Of a stretch of 64,000 nucleotides of DNA, positions 38,461 to 47,655 are shown in pieces. This stretch comes from UBA6220 sp041650375 (GTDB lineage Bacteria; Patescibacteriota; Minisyncoccia; Minisyncoccales; Minisyncoccaceae). Made by a program: the position numbers and the translations under genes. Under the pieces are notes generated by a model, which was given only the letters and a program-made list of their open reading frames with translations, ran no database searches and had not been told where the DNA came from. Location: contig JBAZLH010000002.1 of NCBI GenBank assembly GCA_041650375.1, positions 62,001-126,000 of the forward strand, in the 5' to 3' direction. Numbering within the stretch: position 1 is the stretch's first letter; every line of letters starts with the position of its first letter.

Positions 38461-39504
38461 ATGACAAAAATACTCCGAACCATTATCTTAATTTTGTTTA
38501 TTTTGATGGCCATTTCAACCGGCTATTATTTTTACGACGGCATTTATAACTATCCGGCGGTAGCCAAAATTGAAAAGGTTTTCACGGTTAGCAAGGGCGA
38601 ACGGGCCAAAGATATCGCTTTTAGCCTTACCCAAGAAGGAATTATCGGCGACCCCTACCCTCTTTTGGCCTATCTATTCGCGACCGGCAATTATAAAAAC
38701 TTGAAAGCCGGGCAATATTTGGTTAATTCAAAAATGACCGGCCAGCAAATCGCGGGCTTATTGATTAAAGGAAAAACCGCGCAAATAAAACTAACGATTA
38801 TTGAAGGTTGGGATTTGACGGAAGTAAGCCAATATTTGGAAAGCCAAGGGCTTGGAACCGAAAAAAACTTTTATTCAATTGTTGGAAATCCAGCAACCTC
38901 GGCCGGACAAAACAATCTTGCCGGCGGTTTTTACAATAAGTTTAGTTTCTTGAAAGACAAGCCAACAGCCGCCAGCCTGGAGGGATATATTTTTCCGGAC
39001 ACTTATTACGTTGAAGCCGGGGCGGACGCGGAAGATATTGTTTTAAAAATCCTTACAAATCTTGATAATAAATTAACGCCCCAAATGAGAGCGGACGCAA
39101 AAAGCCAAAACAAAAATATTTACCAAATTCTCACTATGGCTTCAATTATAGAAAAAGAAGTCAAAACCCTGAATGACAAAAAAATCGTATCCGGGATATT
39201 GTGGAGCAGGTTAAAAATCGGCCAACCCTTGCAAGCCGACGCGACCGTGCTTTACGCCCTGCAAATGCAGAGCGCGGATAAAGTTTATAAAAGATACACG
39301 GAAGTTGATTCGCCTTACAATACTTATAAATACAAAGGGTTGCCTTTTGGCCCGATCAGCAACCCGGGAATAGATAGCATTATCGCGGCAATTTATCCAA
39401 CGCAAACAAATTACTGGTATTACCTTTCCAAACCGGACGGAACAACGGTATTCAGCAAAAACTTAGCCGAACATAACGCGGCCAAAGCCAAATATTTGAA
39501 TTAG
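38461..39504 (+). CDS. mltG: Endolytic transglycosylase MltG (YceG-like)
   Basis: 347 residues from the ATG at 38461. A hydrophobic anchor (ILRTIILILFILMAIS) is followed by a LysM-like region and the catalytic YceG domain: LEGYIFPDTYYV, TMASIIEKEV with the catalytic glutamate, QADATVLYAL and YNTYKYKGLPFGPISNPG. It cuts nascent peptidoglycan strands at the membrane. The frame is open upstream to a TTG at 38227, but that start overlaps a terminator hairpin, and the promoter at 38425 supports 38461. Confidence 0.95.
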   Translation: MTKILRTIILILFILMAISTGYYFYDGIYNYPAVAKIEKVFTVSKGERAKDIAFSLTQEGIIGDPYPLLAYLFATGNYKNLKAGQYLVNSKMTGQQIAGLLIKGKTAQIKLTIIEGWDLTEVSQYLESQGLGTEKNFYSIVGNPATSAGQNNLAGGFYNKFSFLKDKPTAASLEGYIFPDTYYVEAGADAEDIVLKILTNLDNKLTPQMRADAKSQNKNIYQILTMASIIEKEVKTLNDKKIVSGILWSRLKIGQPLQADATVLYALQMQSADKVYKRYTEVDSPYNTYKYKGLPFGPISNPGIDSIIAAIYPTQTNYWYYLSKPDGTTVFSKNLAEHNAAKAKYLN

Positions 39505-39525
39505 TTTGGTTAAATTCCTAAAATT

Positions 39526-39549
39526 AAAAACAGCCGCTGGCTGTTTTTT
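39526..39549. terminator. Bidirectional intrinsic terminator
   Basis: AAAAACAGCC and GGCTGTTTTT with a 3-nt loop; T-runs on both strands. It separates mltG from the converging EndoQ-like gene. Confidence 0.88.
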
Positions 39550-39564
39550 TATTTAAAAATAAAT

Positions 39565-40809
39565 TTAAAGCAATTTTCGTTGGCGGATTGATTCAGCTTT
39601 TTCCACATCAGAAAAAATCTTTACCTTACCAAACACTCCGTCAAACCCGGGCTGAATATTTACCTCCCCTGCTCTCGCCCGCCTGATTCCTTCAGCCACT
39701 TGCGAGTCCGCGACTTTTTTAATTTCCTCAATCGGAGTTTCCAATAATACTTCAAATTCCGGAAAGTGTTCCACTATTTTTTCGTACTCGGCCTTCACTC
39801 TTTTGGAAACCACGCCCACGCTAAACGCTTCGCCGATAATTTCTTTTAAGGGAATAATATTTTTAAAAGGTATCGCGTTTTCCGGCACAAAGCCTTCGTC
39901 TTTGTCCGCCAATTTCTGCACCCTGTTTAAAACTCCGATAACCAACTTCTTGCCGCAAGATGGGCAAAGCTCCCGATATTCCAAAGATTCTTTCGGATTT
40001 AAAGACATGTTGCAGAGCCGGTCGCCGTCATTGTAATATTTTCCTTCTTGCGGATAAAATTCTATGGTATTTAAAAATTCTTTTGGATTTTTTGTTTTTA
40101 TGGCTTTCAGAATGGAAAAATAATCCAATTCCGTATCAAAAACATTGGCTTCCCTGCCGATTTTCTCCACGCTGTGCGCGTCACTGTTACTCAAAATCGC
40201 CGCCCGCCTGCCATCCGGTATACGCCAAATCATTCCCGGGTCCGCGGACAAGCCGCTCTCTATAGCATAAATATGTTTGGCGTAATCATCAAAACATTCT
40301 TCAATAGAATCAAATCCGGACTTGGAACCGAAGATGCTAAACCACGGAGTCAAACAATGCGCGGGCACGAATAAACAATCCGGGGAAACATCCAAGACTA
40401 TTTTCAAAAGTTCTATTACGTCTAATCCCAAAATCGGGCGGCCATCCGACCGGATATTGCCAATCGCCCCCAGCCGTTTATTTATTTCTCCCGCCACTTT
40501 TAGAGATGGCGCAAACACCACCACGTGTATTTTTCTAACTTTGCCTTTTTTGGTATAAATGCAGCTGATCTCCGTTGTTAAAATAAACCTTACTCCCGTA
40601 TTTGAGCCTTTCAGTTGGAAAAGCCCCGGCTCAGCGGGTTGTAATTTTTCTTCCAAATTATTAAACCAAACCGGATGGGTAAAATCACCGCAAGTGATAA
40701 CTTTTACGCCTTTGATTTTCGCCCATTTATCTATGTTTTCCAAGTCCGTATTTTTCCCGGTGGCGCGTGAATATTTTGAATGCAAATGAAAATCAGCGAT
40801 AAATTTCAT
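39565..40809 (-). CDS. EndoQ-like PHP nuclease
   Basis: 414 residues. The N-terminal PHP domain begins FIADFHLHSKYSRATGK and has ITCGDFTHP, FVPAHCLTPW and LSNSDAHS with metal ligands. A C-terminal zinc finger CPSCGKKLVIGVLNRV (one CxxC visible, with upstream C) is followed by a helical region. This layout matches endonuclease Q, which nicks DNA 5' of deaminated bases (uracil, hypoxanthine) in archaea and some bacteria. Last gene of the methyltransferase operon, 2 nt after the elongation-factor-like gene. Confidence 0.85.
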   Translation of the reverse strand: MKFIADFHLHSKYSRATGKNTDLENIDKWAKIKGVKVITCGDFTHPVWFNNLEEKLQPAEPGLFQLKGSNTGVRFILTTEISCIYTKKGKVRKIHVVVFAPSLKVAGEINKRLGAIGNIRSDGRPILGLDVIELLKIVLDVSPDCLFVPAHCLTPWFSIFGSKSGFDSIEECFDDYAKHIYAIESGLSADPGMIWRIPDGRRAAILSNSDAHSVEKIGREANVFDTELDYFSILKAIKTKNPKEFLNTIEFYPQEGKYYNDGDRLCNMSLNPKESLEYRELCPSCGKKLVIGVLNRVQKLADKDEGFVPENAIPFKNIIPLKEIIGEAFSVGVVSKRVKAEYEKIVEHFPEFEVLLETPIEEIKKVADSQVAEGIRRARAGEVNIQPGFDGVFGKVKIFSDVEKAESIRQRKLL

Positions 40810-40811
40810 AA

Positions 40812-41174
40812 TTATACTTTAAAAACCAGATAGCCTTCCCTGGCTCTGTCTTTTACTTTAATTCCAACCTTTTGCCCTTTCTTGGCTTTCTTGATTTTTT
40901 CTCCGTCAATTTCCATGGATATAATCTTTTGCTTGAAGTCCGTTTCTTTTCCTCCTTTGATATGGATTGTGTCGCCCACCGCGAGCGTATCGCTCAGTTT
41001 AACCACAATTACTTTTATCTTGTCAAAATAATGCAAAAGCTTCCCGATTTTCTTCTCTTTGCCCGCCTTAGTTTTGGCGCCAATGGATTTCACTATTTTT
41101 TTAACCGCTTTTTTCTTAACAACTTTCTTCTTGGTTGCTTTTTTAGCCACTTTTTTTATAGCTTGTTTTTTCAT
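40812..41174 (-). CDS. EF-Tu domain 2-like beta-barrel protein with lysine-rich head
   Basis: 120 residues. The first ~40 residues are almost all lysine, alanine and valine (KKVAKKATKKKVVKKKAVKK), probably disordered and nucleic-acid binding. The rest (GKLLHYFDKIKVIVVKLSD, GDTIHIKGGKETDF, QKIISMEID, VGIKVKDRAREGYLVFKV) is the small barrel seen in elongation factor domain 2 and at the end of U32 peptidases. No GTPase domain. Perhaps an RNA or ribosome-binding protein (inference). Confidence 0.75.
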   Translation of the reverse strand: MKKQAIKKVAKKATKKKVVKKKAVKKIVKSIGAKTKAGKEKKIGKLLHYFDKIKVIVVKLSDTLAVGDTIHIKGGKETDFKQKIISMEIDGEKIKKAKKGQKVGIKVKDRAREGYLVFKV

Positions 41175-41187
41175 ATTTCTTCAATTA

Positions 41188-41808
41188 TTATTGACGAAGT
41201 TCTTTTTCTCTTTTTAAATGCTTAATATTTTTCTTTTTATTGTCCTCAATAGTTTTAATTATTTTTTCAACCAAAATTTTCGGGTCGGTTTCAAAAATAA
41301 CTTTTTCTTCTTCGCGACTATAAACCCTTTTCATTAGATTCCTGATTTCATCCGCCACCCCGCCAGTTCTTTCCAATATTCCAATCGGTTTCTTGGTTTC
41401 CACGGCTGTGGTAAATTCGTGCAAAGTGCCCATGCGGCCGCAAATAATAATTACCGCTTCAGCCGACTTGGTCATTAAAACATCGCGGCCTGTGTAATCC
41501 GCGCCGGTATAAATCATAACATCAAACGGGTCCACGGGCAGGCAATAACTTTTAATGTGCGCCAACTCCGACTCGGCCGGAGAAAATCCCACATTAAACC
41601 CGCCGGCTTCTTTGCAACCCAAAGCGCAATAATACGGCACGCCGCTGGTGGCGCCGGTAATCAAGGTGTGCCCGCTCTTGGCAATCTCCGCACCCACCTC
41701 CCGGCTTAATTCTTCTATATTTTGGCAACAAATTTTTGTTTCCGCGGCTCCGGAAACAACAATGTTATATTTTGATTTTTTAGAAACAATCGAACAAGAT
41801 TTTTTCAT
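41188..41808 (-). CDS. LOG/TIGR00725-like Rossmann-fold protein
   Basis: 206 residues. The core YNIVVSGAAETKICC, HTLITGATSGVPYYCALG and ICGRMGTLHEFTTAVETKK follow the SLOG/LOG nucleotide-binding fold; the usual PGGxGTxxE is altered to CGRMGTLHE. LOG enzymes hydrolyse nucleoside monophosphates, but TIGR00725-type proteins have no proven activity. Cysteine-rich near the N-terminus. The C-terminal ~20 residues are lysine-rich. Confidence 0.78.
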   Translation of the reverse strand: MKKSCSIVSKKSKYNIVVSGAAETKICCQNIEELSREVGAEIAKSGHTLITGATSGVPYYCALGCKEAGGFNVGFSPAESELAHIKSYCLPVDPFDVMIYTGADYTGRDVLMTKSAEAVIIICGRMGTLHEFTTAVETKKPIGILERTGGVADEIRNLMKRVYSREEEKVIFETDPKILVEKIIKTIEDNKKKNIKHLKREKELRQ

Positions 41809-41830
41809 ATTATTTAAAGTTAATATTTTA

Positions 41831-42514
41831 TTAAACTTTCTGGGCGATAACGTAAAAATTATTATACGGCTTTTCGCCCACTTTTATTTCTCCCTTTTTT
41901 ATAATTTTAAGCCCGGCGCTTTCAATTAAGCCAACCAATTCCGGCAAATCAAACGCATGGAAATACGCGTCTTTAACCCCGTACCACGGCAACAGAATAT
42001 CTCCCTTGTCCATGCCCAATTCCCAAAACCAAGTTAAAAAATTAAACTTTCTTTTTTTCCTCTTTTCTTTTAAATCCCAAACTGATAGGATTAGGTAGCC
42101 ATTTGGGCTTAGAACCCTTTGGGCTTCTTTTAAAAAAAGCAAACGCGCTTCCACGGAAGGAATATGGTGCAAAACCGCAATAGCATAAACTTTGTCAAAA
42201 AATTCGGCTTCAAATGGAATATTAAAAGCATCGCCGATGCCAAATCTGGCTTCGGGATGGTTTTTACCAGCGATTTCAATTAATTTTTTTGATGAATCAA
42301 TGCCCCAATATTCCGCTCCCCGTGAAATAAATTCATTGTAAAAACGGCCGTTGCCGCAACCCAAATCCAAAACATTGTCCCCTGCTTCCACTCCATCAAA
42401 AAGAAAGTCCATTTCCTTCCAGGTTTTTTCCCGAACTTGGGAATATTTTTCCGCCACAACATTGTAATCGTCAATGTTTTTATTTAAAATTGTGTTTACT
42501 AAATCTTTATTCAT
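41831..42514 (-). CDS. Class I SAM methyltransferase, Trm9-like
   Basis: 227 residues. DDYNVVAEKYSQVREKTWKE precedes motif I (VLDLGCGNGRF), then WGIDSSKKLIE, AIAVLHHIPSVEARL and GYLILSVWDLKEK. The combination of a Y-[ST]-x-x-R-x-x-[PT]-W N-terminus with HIPS..R resembles Trm9/ALKBH8 enzymes that methylate 5-carboxymethyluridine at tRNA position 34. It starts 2 nt from the divergent elp3 gene, whose product makes that very intermediate; this strengthens the call but is inference. Confidence 0.75.
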   Translation of the reverse strand: MNKDLVNTILNKNIDDYNVVAEKYSQVREKTWKEMDFLFDGVEAGDNVLDLGCGNGRFYNEFISRGAEYWGIDSSKKLIEIAGKNHPEARFGIGDAFNIPFEAEFFDKVYAIAVLHHIPSVEARLLFLKEAQRVLSPNGYLILSVWDLKEKRKKRKFNFLTWFWELGMDKGDILLPWYGVKDAYFHAFDLPELVGLIESAGLKIIKKGEIKVGEKPYNNFYVIAQKV

Positions 42515-42516
42515 TT

Positions 42517-44121
42517 ATGGAAAACGACATTGGGTTAATAATTAAAGAAATCATAAAAATAAAAGCCCGAACTTCGGATGATTTGTCTTGCGCGAAAAGA
42601 AAAATCGCTAAATTAAGAAAAATACCCTGTCCGAGCAATATCGCTCTGCTTAAAGTTTATCACACCTTGGTTAAAGAAAAAAGCATAAAACCAAACCTGA
42701 AATTGGAGCAGCTTTTACGAACCAGGCCGATTCGCTCCTTGTCCGGAGTGGTGAATGTTTCGGTCTTAACCAAGCCTTTCAATTGCCCGGGCAATTGCCT
42801 TTATTGCCCCGCGGAACCCGGCATTCCCCGAAGCTACTTGTCCGGAGAACCCGCAGTAGAGCGCGCTAAACGCTTAAAATTTGACCCGTATGTCCAGATG
42901 CAAAAACGTTTGGAGGTTTTGGATATCTCCGGCCACCCTACGGACAAAGTGGAATTGCGCGTTATCGGCGCCACTTGGTCATATTACCCAAAAAAATACC
43001 AAATCTGGTTTTGCAAAAAATGTTTTGACGCCTGCAATGGAGCACCCGACGACCCGAATGACAAAAAACTTTCCGTGGAACAATTATGGAAAAAACTGGC
43101 AATAGCGCAAAAGAAAAACGAAAAATCCAAATACCGGATTGTGGCCATGTCTTTTGAAACCAGGCCGGATTTCATTACCCTCAAAGAAGTGGAACAAATT
43201 AAAAAGCTGGGAGCCACAAAAATAGAACTTGGCATCCAATCCATTTACGAAGATGTTTTGAAAAAAAATAACCGGGGGCACGGGCTGAAAGAGACAATAG
43301 AGGCCACGCAAATTTTAAAAAACGCAGGCTTCAAGGTGTCTTACCAGGTTATGCCAAACCTTTACGGTTCCAATCCGCAAAAAGACCTGGATATGTTTAA
43401 AGAAATATTTGTTAATCCGGATTTCAAGCCCGACTGCTTAAAAATATATCCCTGCGCCCTGGTAAAAGAGGCCGGATTATATAAAAAATATCTAAAGGGC
43501 GAATACCAACCCTATTCAGCAAAAACTTTAATTGATTTATTGAAATCAATTAAAAAAATCGCGCCTCGTTACGTAAGGATAGAAAGGATAGTCCGCGACA
43601 TCCCCTCCCCTTTGATTGTTGAAGGAGGTTCGCGAATTTCCAACTTGCGGCAAATGATTGAAGCGGATATGGAAAAAGAAAACTGGCAATGCCAATGCAT
43701 CCGGTGCCGGGAAGTAAGGGCGGAACAAAAAGAAAAAACCTATCTATTCCGCGAAGATTACGAAGCGGCCAATGGCAAAGAAATATTTTTATCCTTTGAA
43801 GATAAAAATAAAAAACACCTCTACAGCATGTTGCGCTTGAGGATTCCGGCAAAAACAAAAAATATCCTGCCGGAATTAAAAAACTGCGCCTTAATTAGGG
43901 AGCTTCATACCTACGGCCAAGCTGTTTTGATTTCCCAAAAAAGCCCAAATATCCAACACAAAGGGCTTGGTAAAAAATTAATTTTTGAAGCGGAAAAAAT
44001 AGCGAAAAAAGAGTATGGATTTAAAAAAATAGCCGTAATCGCCGGAGTGGGAGTGCGGGATTATTACCAAAAACTCGGTTATAAGCTCAAAGCCGGCTAT
44101 ATGATTAAGTCCATAAATTAA
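42517..44121 (+). CDS. elp3: Elp3-like tRNA uridine-34 carboxymethyltransferase
   Basis: 534 residues from the ATG at 42517 (an upstream TTG at 42490 lies in the neighbour's coding sequence). Radical SAM domain with the iron-sulfur site FNCPGNCLYCPAEPG, then GATWSYYP and FETRPDF, and the CQCIRCREV zinc cluster. The C-terminal GNAT acetyltransferase domain has HKGLGKKLIFEAE. Elp3 adds a carboxymethyl group to U34 of tRNAs using acetyl-CoA and SAM. It works alone in bacteria and archaea. Ends overlapping the NIF3-like stop by 4 nt. Confidence 0.95.
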   Translation: MENDIGLIIKEIIKIKARTSDDLSCAKRKIAKLRKIPCPSNIALLKVYHTLVKEKSIKPNLKLEQLLRTRPIRSLSGVVNVSVLTKPFNCPGNCLYCPAEPGIPRSYLSGEPAVERAKRLKFDPYVQMQKRLEVLDISGHPTDKVELRVIGATWSYYPKKYQIWFCKKCFDACNGAPDDPNDKKLSVEQLWKKLAIAQKKNEKSKYRIVAMSFETRPDFITLKEVEQIKKLGATKIELGIQSIYEDVLKKNNRGHGLKETIEATQILKNAGFKVSYQVMPNLYGSNPQKDLDMFKEIFVNPDFKPDCLKIYPCALVKEAGLYKKYLKGEYQPYSAKTLIDLLKSIKKIAPRYVRIERIVRDIPSPLIVEGGSRISNLRQMIEADMEKENWQCQCIRCREVRAEQKEKTYLFREDYEAANGKEIFLSFEDKNKKHLYSMLRLRIPAKTKNILPELKNCALIRELHTYGQAVLISQKSPNIQHKGLGKKLIFEAEKIAKKEYGFKKIAVIAGVGVRDYYQKLGYKLKAGYMIKSIN

Positions 44122-45062
44122 ACTCGAGAAACGCGGATTAATCCGCCGGAAGGAATAATTTCAATCCCTTGTTTTTGCAACTCGTCCAAAAACAAATTCA
44201 TTCCCAGAGAATCGCAAGCGATATGCCCGGCAACAACACAATTTACATAAGCAGCTTCTCCTTCTTTTTTATGTTCTTCGCTCATATGCATAGCAATGCT
44301 CGTGCCAATTCCGGCTTGTGCCATTTTTTCGTATATTTTGGAAGATGACGATGTGCCGCCGGCAATTTCTATTAAAACAGTTTTTCCACAACGATTATCC
44401 GGACTGCCCACAAATATTTTCGGCCCGGCTCCGATATCACGGGCTTCTTTAAATTCAGGTATGGTTTTTAACAAATCCATTAAATCATCTAACCTTTCCG
44501 GTTTTTCTTTTTCAATTAAATCTTTCAAAAATTTAGCCACCAAATTATCGCAAGAGGTATGGGTATTAATAAGGTTTATTTTTAAAGCTTTGGCGGCATC
44601 AATAGTTTTTTGATGGTTGCCCGGACTTACTCCGCGAGTAACTTCGCTCATTCTGGGAAAAGTTAACGCTTCGGCGATATTTATCGGCACGCCGTAATGG
44701 CTCAAAATATCGCTTTGGTATTCAACCACATCTCCCAAGCTTGCCAAGGCCTTGCCCAAAGGATGGTGGCAAATAACCAAATCAATATTTTCCAATTGCT
44801 TGCTCAAAAGCAATTCTGCTGTATCCACGTCAATGCCAGCCATTATCTTTTTAATTTCTTTGTCTTCCGCTATATTATGGATTCCCGAATCAAGATAGGG
44901 ATTTACAAACGCCTCCATATCAAAATCCGCTCTGTCTTTTTCTTTTAAATCATTGTATTTTTTCTTTTTCCTGTCCAAAAATTTAGCCACTCCGTCAGCT
45001 CCCCTAAAATCCGCGGCAACTCCCATTTTGGTGCTTAAATCAAATATTTCTTTTGTTTTCAT
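44118..45062 (-). CDS. NIF3-like metal-binding protein
   Basis: 314 residues. The ICHHPLGKAL motif with paired histidines, NTHTSCDNL and the C-terminal VVAGHIACDSLGMN are consistent with the NIF3/YbgI family of hexameric dinuclear metal proteins. An unusual N-terminal extension of about 80 residues (KKKYNDLKEKDRADFDMEAF) precedes the core. Activity unknown; GTP cyclohydrolase-type or DNA-damage roles have been suggested for the family. Monocistronic; converges on elp3. Confidence 0.78.
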   Translation of the reverse strand: MKTKEIFDLSTKMGVAADFRGADGVAKFLDRKKKKYNDLKEKDRADFDMEAFVNPYLDSGIHNIAEDKEIKKIMAGIDVDTAELLLSKQLENIDLVICHHPLGKALASLGDVVEYQSDILSHYGVPINIAEALTFPRMSEVTRGVSPGNHQKTIDAAKALKINLINTHTSCDNLVAKFLKDLIEKEKPERLDDLMDLLKTIPEFKEARDIGAGPKIFVGSPDNRCGKTVLIEIAGGTSSSSKIYEKMAQAGIGTSIAMHMSEEHKKEGEAAYVNCVVAGHIACDSLGMNLFLDELQKQGIEIIPSGGLIRVSRV

Positions 45063-45102
45063 GGTAATGATTCCGATATTATGCTTATGAATAAATCGTA
45101 TT

Positions 45103-45132
45103 AAAAAACAGGGATTCTGGCAACCCCTGCTT
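45103..45132 (-). terminator. Terminator of the atp operon
   Basis: AACAGGG (45107-45113) and CCCTGCTT (45125-45132) with an 11-nt loop; on the minus strand six T residues follow. Confidence 0.8.
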
Positions 45133-45149
45133 TAAATTAGAAAATATGC

Positions 45150-45395
45150 TTAGCTTTTATAGTTTCGCAGAAGCAAAACCGCTTTATTTTGGGAAACTTC
45201 AAAAACTCCCCCTTCGGACAAAAAATTTTGCGCACCTTGCTTGTTTTGGATTTTTACCGTTCCGGCGGAAAGCGGCGTGACCAAAGATGTATGTTTCGGC
45301 AACACGGTAATCACTCCTCCGGGCGTGGGCAGATTGATTGACTCAACCTCCCCTTCAAATATTATTTTTTCGGGCGTTAAAATTTTTAATTCCAT
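45150..45395 (-). CDS. atpC: ATP synthase F1 epsilon subunit, short form
   Basis: 81 residues: only the beta-sandwich domain (LKILTPEKIIFEGEVESINLPTPGG). The usual C-terminal helical hairpin, which in many bacteria restrains ATP hydrolysis, is missing. This shortened form still supports coupling of gamma to the c-ring. Last gene of the operon. Confidence 0.93.
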   Translation of the reverse strand: MELKILTPEKIIFEGEVESINLPTPGGVITVLPKHTSLVTPLSAGTVKIQNKQGAQNFLSEGGVFEVSQNKAVLLLRNYKS

Positions 45396-45403
45396 AAAAT
45401 AAT

Positions 45404-46756
45404 TTATACTTCTTTAATACTGCCTTTCATGTAAAATTCGTCTTCGGTTTTGTGGTCCAATTCGCCGGACACGATTTTATCAAATCCTTCAATTGTTTCT
45501 TGGATAGTTACGTATTTGCCGGGAATGCCGCTGAAAATTTCGGCCACGAAAAACGGTTGAGATAAATATTTTTGGATTTTTCTGGCGCGGTTAACCACCA
45601 GCCTGTCTTCGTCCGCCAACTCCTCTACTCCCAAAATCGCGATAATGTCTTGCAATTCTTTGTACCTTTGCAAAATAGCTTTTACTTTACTCGCAACCTC
45701 GTAATGTTTTTCTCCCACGATTCTCGGATTTAACAATGATGAAGTTGACTCCAACGGATCAACCGCGGGATAAATTCCCAAAGAAGCGATGGCACGAGAT
45801 AAGACCAAAGAAGAATCCAAGTGGGAAAAAGTCGCCACAATCGCCGGGTCGGTCAAGTCGTCGGCCGGCACGTAAATTGCTTGCACGGAAGTAATTGAAC
45901 CGTCATTGGTTGAAGTAATCCTTTCTTGCAACAATCCAACTTCGGAAGAAAGAGTCGGCTGGTAACCGGTTTGCGACGGAATTCTGCCAAGCAAAGCGGA
46001 TACTTCACTGCCGGCCAAAACAAATCGGAACATATTATCCATAAACAATAAAACGTCTTTCTTCTCTTTGTCTCGGAAGTGTTCGGCAATGGTTAGAGCT
46101 GTAAAAGGAATCCTTAAACGCACTCCGGGAGATTCATTCATTTGGCCGAACACCAAACAAGTGCTTTTCAAAGTATTTGATTCTTTCATTTCCCGATAAA
46201 TATCATTACCCTCCCTAGACCTTTCTCCAATACCGGCGAAAATAGAATAACCTTGGTGCTCGCGGGCGATATTGGTAATTAATTCTTGGATTAAAACAGT
46301 TTTACCCACACCGGCGCCGCCAAACAAGCCTACTTTTCCTCCTTTCGGCAACGGGCATAATAAATCGATGGCCTTAATGCCTGTTTCCAAAATTTCAACT
46401 TCGTCTTTTTGAGTTTTAAACTCAGGACCTTTTTTATGGATAGCATCGCGCGTTCCGGTTTTAATTTCACCCTGGTTGTCAATCGGGTCGCCCAACACGT
46501 TTAAAATCCTGCCCAAGGCTTCCTTGCCCACAGGCACGCTGATGGGAGCGCCGGTATCCGTCACTTCATCCCCTCTTTTTAATCCCTCTGTCACACCCAT
46601 GGCTAAACATTTAACTTTACCCTCGCCAAGTTCTTGCTCAACTTCCAAAATCAAATCTTTGCCTTTAACAATTAAAGCGTTATAAAGCGCCGGCACTTTG
46701 CCTTCTTCGAATTCCACGTCCACAACCGGGCCGATTATTTGCGTTATTTTTGCCAT
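45404..46756 (-). CDS. atpD: ATP synthase F1 beta subunit
   Basis: 450 residues. Walker A GGAGVGKTVLIQE near residues 145-157, GERSREGND, the catalytic glutamate region, Walker B VLLFMDNMFRF and the DELSEED-region equivalent (LGVEELADED) are all present. Catalytic subunit. VLLFMDN where many have LLFIDN is an ordinary variation. Gap to atpG is 23 nt. Confidence 0.98.
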   Translation of the reverse strand: MAKITQIIGPVVDVEFEEGKVPALYNALIVKGKDLILEVEQELGEGKVKCLAMGVTEGLKRGDEVTDTGAPISVPVGKEALGRILNVLGDPIDNQGEIKTGTRDAIHKKGPEFKTQKDEVEILETGIKAIDLLCPLPKGGKVGLFGGAGVGKTVLIQELITNIAREHQGYSIFAGIGERSREGNDIYREMKESNTLKSTCLVFGQMNESPGVRLRIPFTALTIAEHFRDKEKKDVLLFMDNMFRFVLAGSEVSALLGRIPSQTGYQPTLSSEVGLLQERITSTNDGSITSVQAIYVPADDLTDPAIVATFSHLDSSLVLSRAIASLGIYPAVDPLESTSSLLNPRIVGEKHYEVASKVKAILQRYKELQDIIAILGVEELADEDRLVVNRARKIQKYLSQPFFVAEIFSGIPGKYVTIQETIEGFDKIVSGELDHKTEDEFYMKGSIKEV

Positions 46757-46779
46757 ATGTGTTTATTCTTTATTCTTAT

Positions 46780-47655
46780 TTATTCCAAGGCTTCTTTGGC
46801 CGACGAAATCTCGCAAACCTCTGAAGTTATTTGCTCTTGCCGAGCTTTATTATAAACCAAACGTAAATCGCCAAGCAGCGCCCGGGCATTGTCCGACGCG
46901 TTTCTCATAGCCATCATTCGGGCGGAATGCTCGGAAGTGTTGGCGGATAAAATAAACTGGTAAACCAAATACTCAATAAAAACCGGTATAACCTGATGAA
47001 GGATGTTTTCCGCCGACGGCTCCATTAAATAATCGTTCTCGTTGGCGGATTGGCCGTCTTCTTCTTTTAAAAAATTTTGGATGGTTTCCGCGGTTAAAGG
47101 AAACAATTGGGTCTTGGACGGTTTCTGGGTGAAAGAAGAAAAGAAATGGGTATAAAATAAATAAATTTTTTGGTATTCGTCTTTCAAAAAAGCTTGGGTT
47201 AAAAATCCGGCAATATCCGTGGTTTCGCTGAATCTCCAATAATCGCCCACTCCGGACAAACTGCGCAAAACTTTTTCATTTTTAAAATGCGCGATGGCTT
47301 TCTTGCCAATCGGCATGATTTCAATTTCGCCTTCTTTTTTTATATTAGCCAATTCGCGGTCAACGAATTTAAAAATACTGGAGTTAAAAGAACCGCAAAA
47401 CCCCCGGTCTGACGCAACCACGCAAACCAATATTTTTTTAACCGGCCTTTCTTCCAAAAAAACAGATTTTTTTTCGCGCAAAGATTTCTCCATTCTTTTT
47501 AACAGCGCCGCCATTTGTTGCGCAAATGACTTTGACTCGGAAAATCTCTTTTGCGTTTTTTTCATTTTTAGAGCCGCAAAAGTTTCCAGCGCGCTGGTTA
47601 TCTCCGAGATATTTTTAACCGAAGTTATTTTATTTTTAATTTCCCTGAGATCCAT
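46780..47655 (-). CDS. atpG: ATP synthase F1 gamma subunit
   Basis: 291 residues. N-terminal helix REIKNKITSVKNISEITSAL and C-terminal helix RMMAMRNASDNARALLGDL make the rotating coiled coil; the central GFCGSFN loop is conserved. Overlaps atpA by 20 nt. Confidence 0.96.
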   Translation of the reverse strand: MDLREIKNKITSVKNISEITSALETFAALKMKKTQKRFSESKSFAQQMAALLKRMEKSLREKKSVFLEERPVKKILVCVVASDRGFCGSFNSSIFKFVDRELANIKKEGEIEIMPIGKKAIAHFKNEKVLRSLSGVGDYWRFSETTDIAGFLTQAFLKDEYQKIYLFYTHFFSSFTQKPSKTQLFPLTAETIQNFLKEEDGQSANENDYLMEPSAENILHQVIPVFIEYLVYQFILSANTSEHSARMMAMRNASDNARALLGDLRLVYNKARQEQITSEVCEISSAKEALE

